Source: Microvelia longipes
Taxonomy: Eukaryota; Arthropoda; Insecta; Hemiptera; Veliidae
Assembly (NCBI GenBank): GCA_018340805.1
Contig: JACMZG010001908.1
Span: 44,810,787 to 44,874,786 of the forward strand
Direction: 5' to 3'
Length of the DNA: 64,000 nucleotides
The notes beneath the pieces were generated by a model that was not told the DNA's origin, did no database searches, and saw nothing but the letters and a program-made list of their open reading frames with translations. The position numbers and the translations under genes were made by a program. Shown here in pieces: positions 10,132 to 21,502 of the stretch; the stretch's first letter is position 1, and the number at the start of each line of letters is the position of its first letter.

Positions 10132-12340
10132 TAATTGTTTATTTAATGACAAGACCAGCCACACAGTACCAGCATGCGAGTTCAGGAATATGCTGAAGTA
10201 GTAACCGAGTACAGGTCGGCTGAAATTTACAGACTCGAGCTGAATAATAGTCAAGTCATAAAGTAAAATAGGAAGGAAGAAGGAGGAGAAAAAACTGCCA
10301 AGCTGTAGTTAGTAAAGTTCATCGACTTTCATTAGTACTTAACGTAAGACTTTAATTTCATAGAACAATAAAACTTAATTTTATGCTGAGTAATGCCATT
10401 CTAATTAATATTTTTCAGAGTTGCCAACACAACACCTTTGACCTATCATCTCACAAACAGATTGTTATCGAATTAATTTCAAAATTAAAAATAATTTATT
10501 TCACGTATAAAGGAAAGTGACAGAGTTTTACATCGTGTTAATGACTCAGCACAAGTAACTCAGCAAAAGTAACTCAGCAGATGACTAAGTCGAAACGTTT
10601 TAACAGAAAAACTAATAAATTCAAATATGCCAGCAATTAGTAATAATTAATTTATTATAGTTTATGGAAATGTTTAAAGCATTAATGTTATACAACTAAC
10701 TTATAACGTACATAACTGACAACGATTTGCTTGGAATAAAAACGAGCAACAAAGTTCGTACAGGGTTTGTATCGATGCATGAGCTCGAGAAAGCCACGAG
10801 ATAAAGGTGCAATGATCGTATCGTCATAACAGAACCTTTATGTTAATCAGCTTCATTATAAATTGAATTAAAACGAGTTTATTTTATAGAGATTGATCTA
10901 TAGGAAATTCATATAGTCTGAAAGATTATCTATAGAATTTCAAGTATACGTAGGTATAGTCAAGTATAATTGGCAGATATTTTGACTTCCTAGTTCAAAT
11001 TAGGATTGAATTTTAAAGATCAGAGTGCATGCGATGGTACTGCAATAGTTTCGAAGTGAAATGAAGTTTAATACAGAGAGCATGTGCAGTTTCAGATACA
11101 CAAGGACTGTGTTTTGAACTTAGGACTAAGACAAGAGACCACTACGTCACATCAGCCGTGGCTGTTTGTCGTATTACTAATAGTATTAGTTTTAATACCA
11201 CAATATAAACGGTGAAAATTGTGAATTGGTAACTCTTAGAATTATTAAAACGCAGTGCTAAACTCAACTTGTATAATAATAGTTAACAACATAAAATTTA
11301 CCTCCCTATTTCCCTTATCCTACCCTGGTCCTATCATCCCATTCCTATTGGTGCACCCCAGTAGATACTTACCCCCCCCCCCACTATCGATTTGAGTACC
11401 GCGGAATAACCGTAACAAATGGCTTTTGAAATAAGACTGATATATGTGACATTGACACATTTTATCAAAAGCCATAGTTGTCATAACTTTTTACTCCAAC
11501 AGTTACACAAGTCTTAGTGCTCGCAAATTTTAATAAAAACACCTCTCCCGCTATGACCTCAACCTCAGAGGCATGTGCCTCATAAGACACTCTGCCTTTC
11601 TTTAGACATTCGCAAAAAACATGCCGCCTTAGATGATTGAATTGTAGCATAGAACCAGAGATGTAATGATGTAACCGCTTTTAACCTCAAGTGCAGTATA
11701 CGCGCCTTAAGCTAATAAGCTTCTTATAAAGTGCCATAATAGTTGTAAGTATAGGATAGAATGATCAGTACCATTTTCCACTTATCATAGCTATGAAATG
11801 GTCCTGCCTGGGTGAAAGGTGACCGGTTTACTCCACTTAACAACACTCAACGGTTAAACGAAAAGGATTTTTTCCTTTCCCTCTATTACTTCAGTTTTAC
11901 TGGATATTTTCATTCTTTGCCTCCCGAGGCTACAATGAAACTGGTAAATCTTTTAACTAAAGAACAATATATTCTATTAGAGAATGTAAATAAAATGATC
12001 AGGAGTATTAAATCAAGTTAAACAATTTTATTAAATCTAAAATACACATTCATAAAAAAAAGTTGAGTTTATATATTTTGGAGTTGTCAGCAGAAGGGTA
12101 CTGAACCAAAAGGCCAGAAAAGGACTTTTCCTAGAATAGCCCAAACCTACATCTCAAGGGGTCCAATAAGGGAGGATTCTTATATGGTTTGTTCAAGTAA
12201 AGGGGTCTACTTTTAACTAGAGTAGTATTAATGAATATAGCAAGCTTAATTTAATTTAATAAATAAAATTATTTTATTTAAATAAACTTGAGTAAATAAA
12301 AGAATAGGCAAATATAAAATAAACTAAAGTAAAAATTAAG
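10132..12340. other. AT-rich intergenic DNA
   Basis: No gene is recognised. There is a C13 homopolymer near 11371-11383. At about 10550-10610, short near-repeats of agtaactcagca lead into gcagatgactaagtcgaaac, which may be a very decayed relative of the hammerhead-like motif. Open frames at 11465-11650 (minus) and 11812-12021 (plus) look like chance. Confidence 0.45.
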
Positions 12341-12404
12341 TTTATCTCCAGAAGGGTAATAATCAAAACATTTTGGGGCTTGTTTTTACGTAATAATAAC
12401 CGTC

Positions 12405-12452
12405 ATAATAACCCGGCGGGAAATAATAATTTATTATTTCCCGCCGGGTTAT
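12405..12452. repeat. short perfect palindrome
   Basis: An inverted repeat of about 24 bp per arm with almost no loop (ataacccggcgggaaataat and its complement). GC-rich stem, AT centre; it could form a cruciform or a strong RNA hairpin. Confidence 0.85.
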
Positions 12453-12673
12453 AATCCAGCTTAGCCAACTTAATCATTAAGTAGTTAAAATTATAGATTC
12501 AAAAATCTACGTAAAGAATTTTGAGTAAACAAAGTTATGTTGGCAGAACTGATTCATTAAATCCCAGCTGTATGTAAACAAATAATTTCTTTATCAAATC
12601 TGTTTTGACGATAAATACCTACTTTTTTACTAAGTTTTTTCTTATCTTTCAAGTAATATCATAAAAGGATTTA

Positions 12674-12889
12674 GTGCGGTTGTTTACGATAAAAAGTGAT
12701 AATGAAATGATAGTTAACGACATAGATGAATTGTTTCCCGATATCCCCGATAATCCTCAACCGTCTTGTATAGATGACGAAGCAAATACGGTTTATTTTA
12801 TTAATAGAGCATTTAGGTATTTATATATTTTTGTTTATTATGATATTTGTTTGTTATGTATGTATGTGGTTATGTTGTATTTTTGTTAA
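12674..12889 (+). CDS. hypothetical short ORF, possible exon
   Basis: A 71-codon frame. Residues 1-48 look like real protein: acidic and proline-bearing, with VNDIDELFPDIPDNPQPSC followed by IDDEANTVYFINRAF. The rest is a low-complexity Tyr/Val/Cys tail. The switch falls at a potential splice donor (ttag|gtattt, about 12813-12819), so the first part could be one exon with the tail being intron. No downstream exon was found and no family was recognised. The region is bounded by an inverted pair ttatctccagaagg (about 12342) and ccttctggagataa (about 12972), which may be ends of a larger element. Weak support only. Confidence 0.3.
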   Translation: MRLFTIKSDNEMIVNDIDELFPDIPDNPQPSCIDDEANTVYFINRAFRYLYIFVYYDICLLCMYVVMLYFC

Positions 12890-12995
12890 TTTTGCATAAA
12901 ATAGTATAATTATGTTTCACTGGTTCTATATAAAACAAATACAATTTTTTTTGTTTCATATATATTGTTTTTCCTTCTGGAGATAAAATTTTGTA

Positions 12996-13182
12996 TGCAC
13001 CACGTGAATAATGCCCTATTATAACCCTCGTCAAATTATCTCCCTCGGCAAGCCTCGGGAGCTAATTGTAATTAATCCCTCGGCTTGCGCCTCGGGATTT
13101 ATAAATTATGATTCCTTCGGCTTTCAGCCTTAGGAATCATTACAGTGACCAGGGTTATAATGGGGGTTATTCACTAGGTGCA
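12996..13182. mobile_element. MITE-like TIR element with TA duplication
   Basis: Imperfect terminal inverted repeats of about 21 bp (tgcaccacgtgaataatgcc against tgcacctagtgaataaccc), followed inward by tataaccc/gggttata, are flanked by TA on both sides. That is consistent with a Tc1/mariner-type TA target. Inside are three small hairpins rich in CTCGG/CCGAGG (ccctcggcttgcgcctcggg; ttccttcggctttcagcc). No coding capacity. Confidence 0.7.
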
Positions 13183-14195
13183 TAAATAACTATTATTCAT
13201 AGAAATATTATATTTAATTAAACTATTTTGTTTTTGCACAGTATCTACGATTTTCTTGCACCGAGGATGGGTGACCAAATTTGGTGGACTATAGATTATT
13301 TTCCTGGTCTATAGATTGCAGGCAATGAAGTTAGATTCCTTTAATAATAAATGAAAATTTCATATATCCAAGTGAACTAAGGACAGAGCCAATTTATGCT
13401 GTTATGTCATCCTTAGATATAATTTCAAGACACGAAAACATCAATAAAAAATTACAATTTCCTTTAAAACTATTCTTAAAAGAAAAAATAAATTAGATAA
13501 AATTTCAGCGAGTACGAAACCTAATAGTGTTAAGAGTGGACTTCTTGTTTCAGTGGAGGTCGACAAAAAAGATTTCGGGACCAAAAGTAACCTATATTCG
13601 TGGCTAAAACACTGTAAACTTTTAGATAGTTTTATTCAATAAAATTGAAAGTTCGTAAGACACGATATAATAAAGACTTTTTCAGATAAAATATAATGTC
13701 GCTTTTATTGAAAACGATTAACCTTGCACAAGACAAGGAAATTGCTGCAAATTAAGGAAATAAATAGCATGCAAGTAAGACAAAAATGAAGAAAGGACTC
13801 GTAAAGGATTTTTAAAACTTTTCATTTGCTAGGAGAAAATTTAGTTCAAGGGTGACCATAAAATTTTTAAAATAAGTCTAGCATAGCCTTTGGCAGTAAT
13901 AGTGACATTGAGGACATCAAATAGTTACGGATATTGTAACATTTGTAATAGGAACACTGTCTAAGTTAGATTGTGGGACTGCTATAATGAGATGCTACAT
14001 TTGTGCCTCATAAGGGATGTCCTATGACTGTGGTAATCATAATATAGCAAGTGTAAATTGAAGCTATTTTACCTGGTGTTAAAAGATTCAAAATCTTCAT
14101 GCTGTTCGTCTATACTTGCTTCTAAATCTAGATATGCTCCATAATCTCCATCCTTGTAGAGTTGAAGAGCAGAATCGTCCAGCTAAAACTATTAG
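13183..14195. other. intergenic DNA
   Basis: No gene, RNA or named repeat was recognised. Confidence 0.5.
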
Positions 14196-14640
14196 TCAAC
14201 TGCGCTGCAGTATCAACAATGCCAAATAACTATTAGTCAACCAAATAACTATTAGTCAACTATGTAACAACTGCAATGCCAAATAAACTATAGCTGCAAA
14301 TGCCAAATAACTAATTAGTGCAAAATAACTATTAGTCAACTGCAAGGCCAAATAACTAAGTCAACTGCAACAAATAACTATTGTCAACTGCAATGACAAA
14401 TAACTATTAGTAACTGCAATGGTCCAACTGCAATGCCAAATAACTATTAGTCAACTGCAATGCCAAATAACTATTAGTCAACTGCAAGGCCAAATAACTA
14501 TTAGTCAACTGCAAGGCCAAATAACTATTAGTCAACTGCAAGGCCAAATAACTATTAGTCAACTGAAAGGCCAAATAACCTATTAGTCAACTGCCAAATA
14601 ACTATTAGTCAACTGCAAGGCCAAATAACTATTAGTCAAC
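14196..14640. repeat. 27-bp minisatellite
   Basis: About 15 copies of a unit with caaataactattagtcaac and tgcaaggc. The 3' half is regular; the 5' half is broken by small deletions. Confidence 0.92.
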
Positions 14641-16689
14641 AGGAATTCATATAAATGAGAATCTCTGTATAAAGTGATTTATACAAATATATTTGAAATT
14701 TAATGAGGATCCCTTATATATACCAAACTCAACCAATAAAGTGGTTTAACCTAAGGCTATTTAAGGGCTGCTTTTGAGCCAAGGAAATATAATAACAACA
14801 TTCAAGCTTAATTAGTACGTGGGAAAAGGGAACTACTTCATAAACATTGTTTACCCCTGATAACACTTCAGGATTTTCTACTGACTCACTAACAGAAGTA
14901 GTGATATACTGCAGAGATAGAAGGGAATCACATGGTCTAACCTAAATAAGCAGTTCACCTATGTGGGATCTTAGTTTTAGTTTGTTAAAGAACAGTATAA
15001 TAAGGTTATGGTCACCGAGCCAAGAGAAACAGATGCTGTACTGACCCTCATATGAACATTCATAAACATCCTCTAAAATCAACCGCATGCAATGCTTGAG
15101 GAAACAACTCAAGTCAGCACCATTTGGCATCTTTATGATGAGTCGTCCTAATCAGGCTTGTTTTTATGTTTATGATGAGTCGTCTAAGTCAGGCTAGTTT
15201 TGACATACCTATTTAAACACCACTTATTTCAATCAAATAAATCTGACGACGTAAATTAGGACGTTTGTCCCATTTTATCTTATGCTACAATCAACAATCC
15301 GGTAGACTGCGTTTAGAGTTTATTTCTTACTTAGGACAATGATACTCTTGGCACTTTATATAAATGTTTGAGTTGACGCAAACCAACATTTTCCCACAGT
15401 GCTTTACATTTATTTATGGTCTTAATCTTTCAAACACCCGTTAGAGTTACAGAATAAAGATACATTGACAGCATTATATATTTACAATATTATTACTACA
15501 GAACTACAAAGCCTGTAACAATAGCTTATACCAAGGAGTAAGTATGTATCCTCACTAATACCTGTTACTATAAAACAGTTGTAGAAGTAAAAGAGGATCA
15601 TCTTTGCTAATACTCAGATAGGAAAGGATTAGGAATGGTGCTTAACTAGGTTTACAAATCTACGCTTCTCAGATTTAATATCATTATAATTACAGATGTA
15701 GTTTACTTTATCTCTCATATTCTAGAAATATAGGAAAAGTAATGCGCTTTGAATAAAATTCCGAAGTTAAGAATTTACCTAGTTGAGGAAAAATAAAATT
15801 TTAAAAAGCACAGGAAGGCAGTAGAAGTACCTAATGTACAACTGACTTGGCGAGAAATGGGCCCTAGAACTTAATATCTTTATATTACGAGAGAAAAATA
15901 TCTCAAGATTATTCTTCCTAGCAATACGCTTATAGAGACCGCGAGTATATTTAACGCATACAATTTATAGAGCACACGTGACTAAGTACAAGCTAGCAAA
16001 GCAAACGTCCTTGTAAACATTTATTTTTTGCTATAAAAAATGTAGCGTTTACTGTTAGATTGTTATTTATTAAACAACTCGTTTTTAATTAACTATTTAC
16101 GCATAAATAGCATTGATACCACATATGTGTGATGTCAGCCATGTTGACTTGGCACGAGCAACAGGTTATGTAACAAGCAATTGACATAATAAAATATAAA
16201 TGAATAGTTAACATATAATAATTAATATACAAGTTATATAAATATATGAGAATATAAAAGTTAACAACTAATAACATCTAGAAATTATAAAATAAAAATT
16301 ACATCATATCAGAGGCATTAAATAAACAAAGAATAACTGGAAAAAATAAAGTACTAAAATAAAAAAAATGCTCTGTCAGGCATGGCAGGAAGCTTTTCAT
16401 AACACATCGTATTATGAACGAGAACTGCATACATGTTTGTGTGTGTAAGAAAAATTTACACGTATCTTGGTTCCCTTTTTTTTATACATTTATTTAGAGG
16501 GCCTGCTCCACGTAGTACTACAGGCGCTTGGTATCTTAAATTTAAAAATACAGATTTAACGGCACTTCTTTAGATAGTTATCCCCTTTTAGGGGAGTACT
16601 ATACTGATTTTTTTATCTATGTGACATTCTTTAGATTGTTACTCCCCTTTGACAGATCAGACTGGATACTCCCTTTTTTGGTTACTCCC
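14641..16689. other. AT-rich intergenic DNA
   Basis: No gene is recognised. It holds two copies of a phrase around tttatgatgagtcgtc (15132-15200) and a weak family S fragment near 15725. The minus-strand frames 14942-15130 and 16089-16277 have no recognisable product. Confidence 0.5.
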
Positions 16690-16695
16690 ACACAA

Positions 16696-16728
<33 letters not shown>

Positions 16729-16730
16729 AT

Positions 16731-16797
<67 letters not shown>
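16690..16797. repeat. compound (AC)n-(AT)n microsatellite
   Basis: About 30 bp of CA repeats passing into about 78 bp of TA repeats with phase slips. Confidence 0.95.
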
Positions 16798-17550
16798 CAT
16801 TAAAGAGCACAGATGAAATTAATTGATCAAAATATAATAAGTGTGTAAAAGGAAAAAAGAAAAAAAAAGAAATAATTATTAGGTTTATAATTGTATAATT
16901 GTTACAATTTAAGCCACTCGTTTGTACTAAAATTTAACATGCAGTTAATTAATATAATTTATTTGTAATACTTATTAATTAATACACGTAAATTTATATT
17001 ATATTACACAATATTTTATATGATTTATACAAATTTTTAATTCCTTTGATTTTTTTTAAGTTAAACTGTATTTAGAAATAAGGAAATGAATTAGAGAATC
17101 AATAGGATTAAAGATGAAACATCATCCAGCCTAGTATACGAATGTATCAACCTGTTCTACAGTGAAATAAATTAAATTAAGTAAAAAAATTATGTAATTT
17201 TAATTAAAATTTTAAAAAGTAATTGAAGAAAAACATGTTTAGTAAGATTGTAAATAAAACGTTTGGACAAGAATGAAGACGCAGAGTTCAGTTTCAAAGG
17301 TAGTCTTTATATTATAACCAAACCTATTGGTCTTATTTAAATAGATTCATTTTATTCCCAAAGCAGATCAAAACTTTAATCCAGAGCGAAGAGAGTCCAA
17401 AGTTTCTTGATGGCAAAAAACTTTGAGAGTGGTCAAAAAACATTTGAAAGCGGTCGAAAAACATTTGAGAGCGGTCAAAAAAGTCCGTGTCATTCGCGCA
17501 TTTAAATTAAATAACAAGTTGTAACACTACTGTTCAGGTTGCACACTAAG

Positions 17551-17942
17551 GCCCGTATTCAAAGACATTTTCTTAACCGTTTCCTTACCTAAACCTAACA
17601 TTTTCCTTAAGGGCTCCTTAAGAAAAATGTTAGGTTTACAGTTTAGGTAGGGAAACTGTTAGGTCTCCTTAAGGGTTCCTTTGGGAGCCCTTAAGGAAAA
17701 TGTTAGGTTTACAGTTTAGGTAGGGAAACTGTTAGGTCTCCTTAAGGGTTCCTTTAGGAGCCCTTAAGGAAAATGTTAGGTTTACAGTTTAGGTAGGGAA
17801 ATGTTAGGCTTAAGGGTTTCTTAAGGAGGAAAATGTTAGGTTTACAGTTTAGGTAGGGAAACTGTTAGGTCCTTAAGGTTTCTTAAGGGCTCCTTAAGGA
17901 AAATGTTAGGTTTAGGTAAGGAAAATGTCTTTGAATACGGGC
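17551..17942. mobile_element. MITE with 5-bp TSD and an internal tandem array
   Basis: Terminal inverted repeats begin GCCCGTATTCAAAGACATTT on both strands and extend, imperfectly, about 60 bp. Perfect CTAAG direct repeats flank the element (17546-17550 and 17943-17947). Inside are about four copies of a unit of about 73 bp (aaaatgttaggtttacag, tttaggtagggaaactg, tctccttaagg) that itself derives from the terminal sequence. No transposase. The superfamily is not assigned. Confidence 0.85.
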
Positions 17943-17951
17943 CTAAGTTTT

Positions 17952-18075
17952 TAAAACCTATTTATTTGTCATCAGGAGGGACCTTTGAAGCGGCGTTCGG
18001 TCACATTCCCAGGCCAACCCCCGCCGCTAACGAGCCTCATAAGCGATTTTTTTTTCAAAAGAAATTCTCTAAAAC
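17952..18075. repeat. degenerate dispersed repeat end
   Basis: A block with atcaggagggacctttg, cctcataagcgattttttt and aaattctctaaa. It resembles the distal end of family Q (8070-8140, 25310-25400) and blocks at 39410-39510 and 47880-47960. Open frames here are not considered genes. Confidence 0.5.
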
Positions 18076-18954
18076 AAAGGAAATAAATTACAATTAACAA
18101 GTTAAAAATGAATTGCGGAAAAAATGAACACAAGGATTTAAGTGGCAGGGTGTCGGTGTGACTGGAGTTATATGATGCTAATAGGTAACCGTATATCTTT
18201 TCCACTCACCAGGTCTGCCAACTTTCAGTGAGAAAATAATCTTTCAAGAAAATCAAAAAATAAACTACCAAATAATGCCGTCAAATAATAATATGATAAA
18301 TTAATCAAAATTTAGTTGTTTGGGACAAGATTTGAAGGTAATAACTTTATCGTTGATTATTTATGGATGCACATATAAATTGATAAGGTACAGCAAATAC
18401 GTTAGAGTATTTTATTATTCTTATTTGCTTTATAAGACTACCTGCTTTTACTATCACGTATTTTAAAAAGAAAACATAACTTGGCAAAACAAATTAAATA
18501 AGAAGCCAAAAGTATATGTAAGAACTTGTTACATAAATTTAAGTTAAAATATCACGTAGAACATTTCATTCTCAAGGCAATGGTAACAATGGTAACTTTT
18601 TAAACAGCCTAAACTGCAGTCACCATTGGTGGCAGAGACGTTTTAGACTCGCTCAGTGGATTATCCTTATGTCCATTTAATACTTTAATCCACGTTTTAC
18701 TCTTTATTAAAAAAAAAATCTATCGACACGAGAATCATTCCACCGGCCTGAGTAATACGCTCACCAAATGGTACATCTGATGAAAATGTTGGCCGTAGTT
18801 TTAGGAGAATTAATCAAATATATGCATAATAAAAATGAAAAAGCCTAACTTCACAAGCTTACTAAACAAGCTAATCAAGAGAGAACAAAATAAGACAAAT
18901 ATGAATAAAACAGATTAATTACACAAAAGTCCTATATTTTTAATATATAATAAT

Positions 18955-18993
18955 AACTAAGCTTTGAACTAAAAATCAGTCATCATCAGAGTT
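18955..18993 (-). pseudogene. hammerhead-like motif, P2 left arm, core damaged
   Basis: Minus strand: AACU, CUGAUGA, extra U, GACUGAUUUUUAGUU, then CAAA in place of GAAA, AGCU-type stem III, and AGUU. Stem I (AACU/AGUU) is intact, but the G equivalent to G12, essential in hammerheads, is C here. Predicted inactive. Stem III here is a perfect AGCU palindrome. Confidence 0.5.
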
Positions 18994-19216
18994 TAACAAA
19001 TATAAAATATAAAATAAAAATACAATTTTACAAACTACTTCTTATTGGTATGGTTTGGTAAGCTATGTTTAAAAAAAACGTTAAAAACTGTTACATTGAA
19101 GAATTTAAATAAAAAATCAATGTAACAGTTTTTAACGTTTTTTTTTAAACATAGCTTACCAAATCATACCAAGGTGCAATATGAAGTAGTTTGTAAGCTG
19201 TTTGTATTATTTGTTA

Positions 19217-19255
19217 AACTCTGATGATGACTAATTTTTAGTCGAAAGTTTAGTT
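19217..19255 (+). ncRNA. hammerhead-ribozyme-like motif, P2 right arm
   Basis: AACU (19217-19220), CUGAUGA (19221-19227), extra U, then a perfect stem II: GACUAA-UUU-UUAGUC (19229-19243). GAA follows (19244-19246), then AGUU (19247-19250, self-complementary with G-U pairs) and U at the cleavage position (19251). AGUU (19252-19255) pairs perfectly with the leading AACU. The stem sequences are unrelated to those of P1 but the fold is the same. Confidence 0.65.
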
Positions 19256-19303
19256 GTTATTATATAATAAAAAATAAAGGACATTTTTGTAATTAATCTG
19301 TTA

Positions 19304-19939
19304 TTATTTATATATTTTTTTATAAGTCCACAAAAAGAAACTTTTTTAAAAATAAGACTATGTTGATGGATCCAAGATTATTTCTAAAATACCAAGTACA
19401 TGAAAAGATTGCCATTTTCTACCGACAATTGTGAGTCTAAACTAATAAGGATAAGAGTAACGAATCCAAGATAAGGAAGTTTATTTTATTTTATTGAAAA
19501 AAATGTAGAAAACATAAAGTTAACTAAACCATAGGTAATGTGTTTAAACGAAGTTAATAAACAAACGTAAAATAAAGTGTCCATCATATATACAAAGTAA
19601 TTTCTATAAATACAAAGTTTATTTGCATCTGTACTAAATCTATTTATATAGAGATAGCATTAGTTTGAACAACACAAAGATCATGTAAAATATATTTACA
19701 CTCTAGCAAACTTTCTATTTTATGTCGATTCATTTCCTTTTAGCGGGAAAACTAATGTTGGCGTGCAGAGCACAGCGGCTGTACTTAGTTACCATTCTGT
19801 CACTCAAATAACTGCCCATTCACTTTACTTGGACTTTACTAAACAAAAACATTTTAGAGGTAACTGGTTCAACAGTTAAAGGTAAGTGTACCACGTTACT
19901 TCCCCTAAATAAAATGTTTCAGCAAATTTCCATCTGTAC

Positions 19940-19945
<6 letters not shown>
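19304..19945. other. AT-rich intergenic DNA
   Basis: No gene or named repeat recognised. Confidence 0.5.

Positions 19946-20012
<67 letters not shown>
19946..20012. repeat. (AT)n microsatellite
   Basis: About 60 bp of TA repeats after a short (CATA)n lead, directly before the 65-bp array. Confidence 0.95.
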
Positions 20013-20015
<3 letters not shown>

Positions 20016-20016
20016 C

Positions 20017-20720
20017 TGGGTCTCAGTCTCTTACCGCGAGACAACAACCTCATGGTCACATCATTCTCTTATCGATCTCCTGGTCTCAGTCTCATGTCGC
20101 CGAGACAACACCTCATGATCACATCTTCCTCTTATCGATCTCCTGGGCTCAGTCTCATGTCGCCGAGACAACACCTCATGGTCACATCTTTCTCTTATCG
20201 ATCTACTATGTCTCAGTCTCATTTCGCCGAGACAACAACCTCATGATCACATCTTCCTCTTATCGATCTCCTGGGTCTCAGTCTCATGTCGCCGAGACAA
20301 CAACCTCATGGTCACATCTTTCTCTTATCGATCTACTATGTCTCAGTCTCATTTCGCCGAGACAACAACCTCATGATCACATCTTCCTCTTATCGATCTC
20401 CTGGGTCTCAGTCTCATGTCGCCGAGACAACAACCTCATGGTCACATCTTTCTCTTATCGATCTCCTGGGTCTCAGTCTCATGTCGCCGAGACAACAACC
20501 TCATGATCACATCTTCCTCTTATCGATCTCCTGGGTCTCAGTCTCATGTCGCCGAGACAACAACCTCATGGTCATATCTTCCTCTTATCGATTTCCTAGG
20601 TCTCAGTCTCATGTCGCCGAGACAACAACCTCATGATCGCATCTTCCTCTTATTAATCTCCTGGGTCTCAGTCTCATGCCTCAGAGACACTAATCTCATG
20701 ATCGCATCTTCCTCTAAAGG
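20017..20720 (+). repeat. 65-bp minisatellite with alternating unit types
   Basis: About 11 copies of a unit with gggtctcagtctcatgtcg, ccgagacaacaacctcatg and cttatcgatctcct. Adjacent units tend to alternate between catgatcacatcttcc and catggtcacatctttc forms, suggesting a 130-bp higher-order repeat. Because 65 is not a multiple of three and the unit is stop-poor, overlapping open frames of 87-116 codons appear in all three plus frames (19914-20745). They have no recognised protein. Confidence 0.93.
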
Positions 20721-21019
20721 GAATTGGCTGATACAACAAGTATAGAAGGCACGAACGTTATAACAAATAAATAAGGTTGATCTTCTTTCTTACTCTAATA
20801 AATACATAAGAAATAAATTACCAGTAGGGTATAAACTTTCACTAAGAGTTTGGTGAGGGTCAGACTTGGCACTACTATCCCGAGACTGCACGGCACCATA
20901 GATAAATTACTCATCATAAATTGCTCATTTCTATTTATAAATAACAACCTCATAAGCGTAATTAATATTTCTTTGAAACTTTATTATTATATTATAATTA
21001 TATATTTACTGTTATTTTA

Positions 21020-21502
21020 GTACGTTCACACACACACTCTAGATCCGCGGATCGTATAGAATACGTATACAACGGTCAACTAACTTCACGGCTGTTACAG
21101 CGTATTTGTTTAGTCAATCGAGTGAGATTACGTGATAACTGATCCCGCCAAAACATGGCGTCTATTATAGTGAAGGTTCACTTTTGGTTATAAGAAAGTT
21201 TAAAACAAAAAAATATACTAAATTAAATTGTGATTTATTTGCATAATAATAAAGTTACACTAAAAAATAATATTCCAAAAGTTATTTAATCAAAACGGTT
21301 ATATAGAAGTGAAATAAAAGTTCGACGAGAAGGTTATCCGTTAAATACGATCGTCTCTAATGGTACATACAGCATATCGGGGGATCCATTTAGATTCCAT
21401 CTCCCTAGTTCTAGCGTATGCGATCGGATCCCAGCTTAAATTATCGAATTAAGAGATCGTATTCTATACGATCCGCGGATCTAGAAATGTGTGTGAACGT
21501 AC
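21020..21502 (+). mobile_element. TIR element, copy 2 (complete)
   Basis: Terminal inverted repeats of about 45 bp: gtacgttcacacacacact at the left against the complement of gtgtgtgaacgtac at the right. Subterminal gatccgcggatcgtat is mirrored at the right end. Flanked by TTA on both sides (21017-21019, 21503-21505), as for PIF/Harbinger-type targets, though TA would also fit. No coding capacity. Same family as 9626-10131. Confidence 0.8.

Larger units (their letters stand above)
18908..19303. mobile_element. fold-back element P2 with hammerhead-like motif
   Basis: A palindrome of about 395 bp centred near 19100. Arms are highly similar over most of their length: the left begins aacagattaattacac, the right ends with its complement, and the inner arm passes through gtaagctatgttta and aaaactgttacattg. 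The right-arm motif (19217-19255) is complete; the left-arm motif (18955-18993) has lost an essential base. Confidence 0.85.

Noticed and set aside
9946..10254. 102-codon minus-strand ORF
   Set aside because: Lies wholly in a non-coding TIR element except for its last codons; the sister copy at 21.0-21.5 kb does not keep the frame open.
10550..10610. cagcagatgactaagtcgaaacgtt as a ribozyme
   Set aside because: Two core bases differ from CUGANGA, and the segments expected to form stem I do not pair.
17600..17900. Clusters of TTAGG-like words suggesting insect telomere repeats
   Set aside because: They occur once or twice per 73-bp unit inside a TIR element with a target duplication, not as consecutive pentamers.
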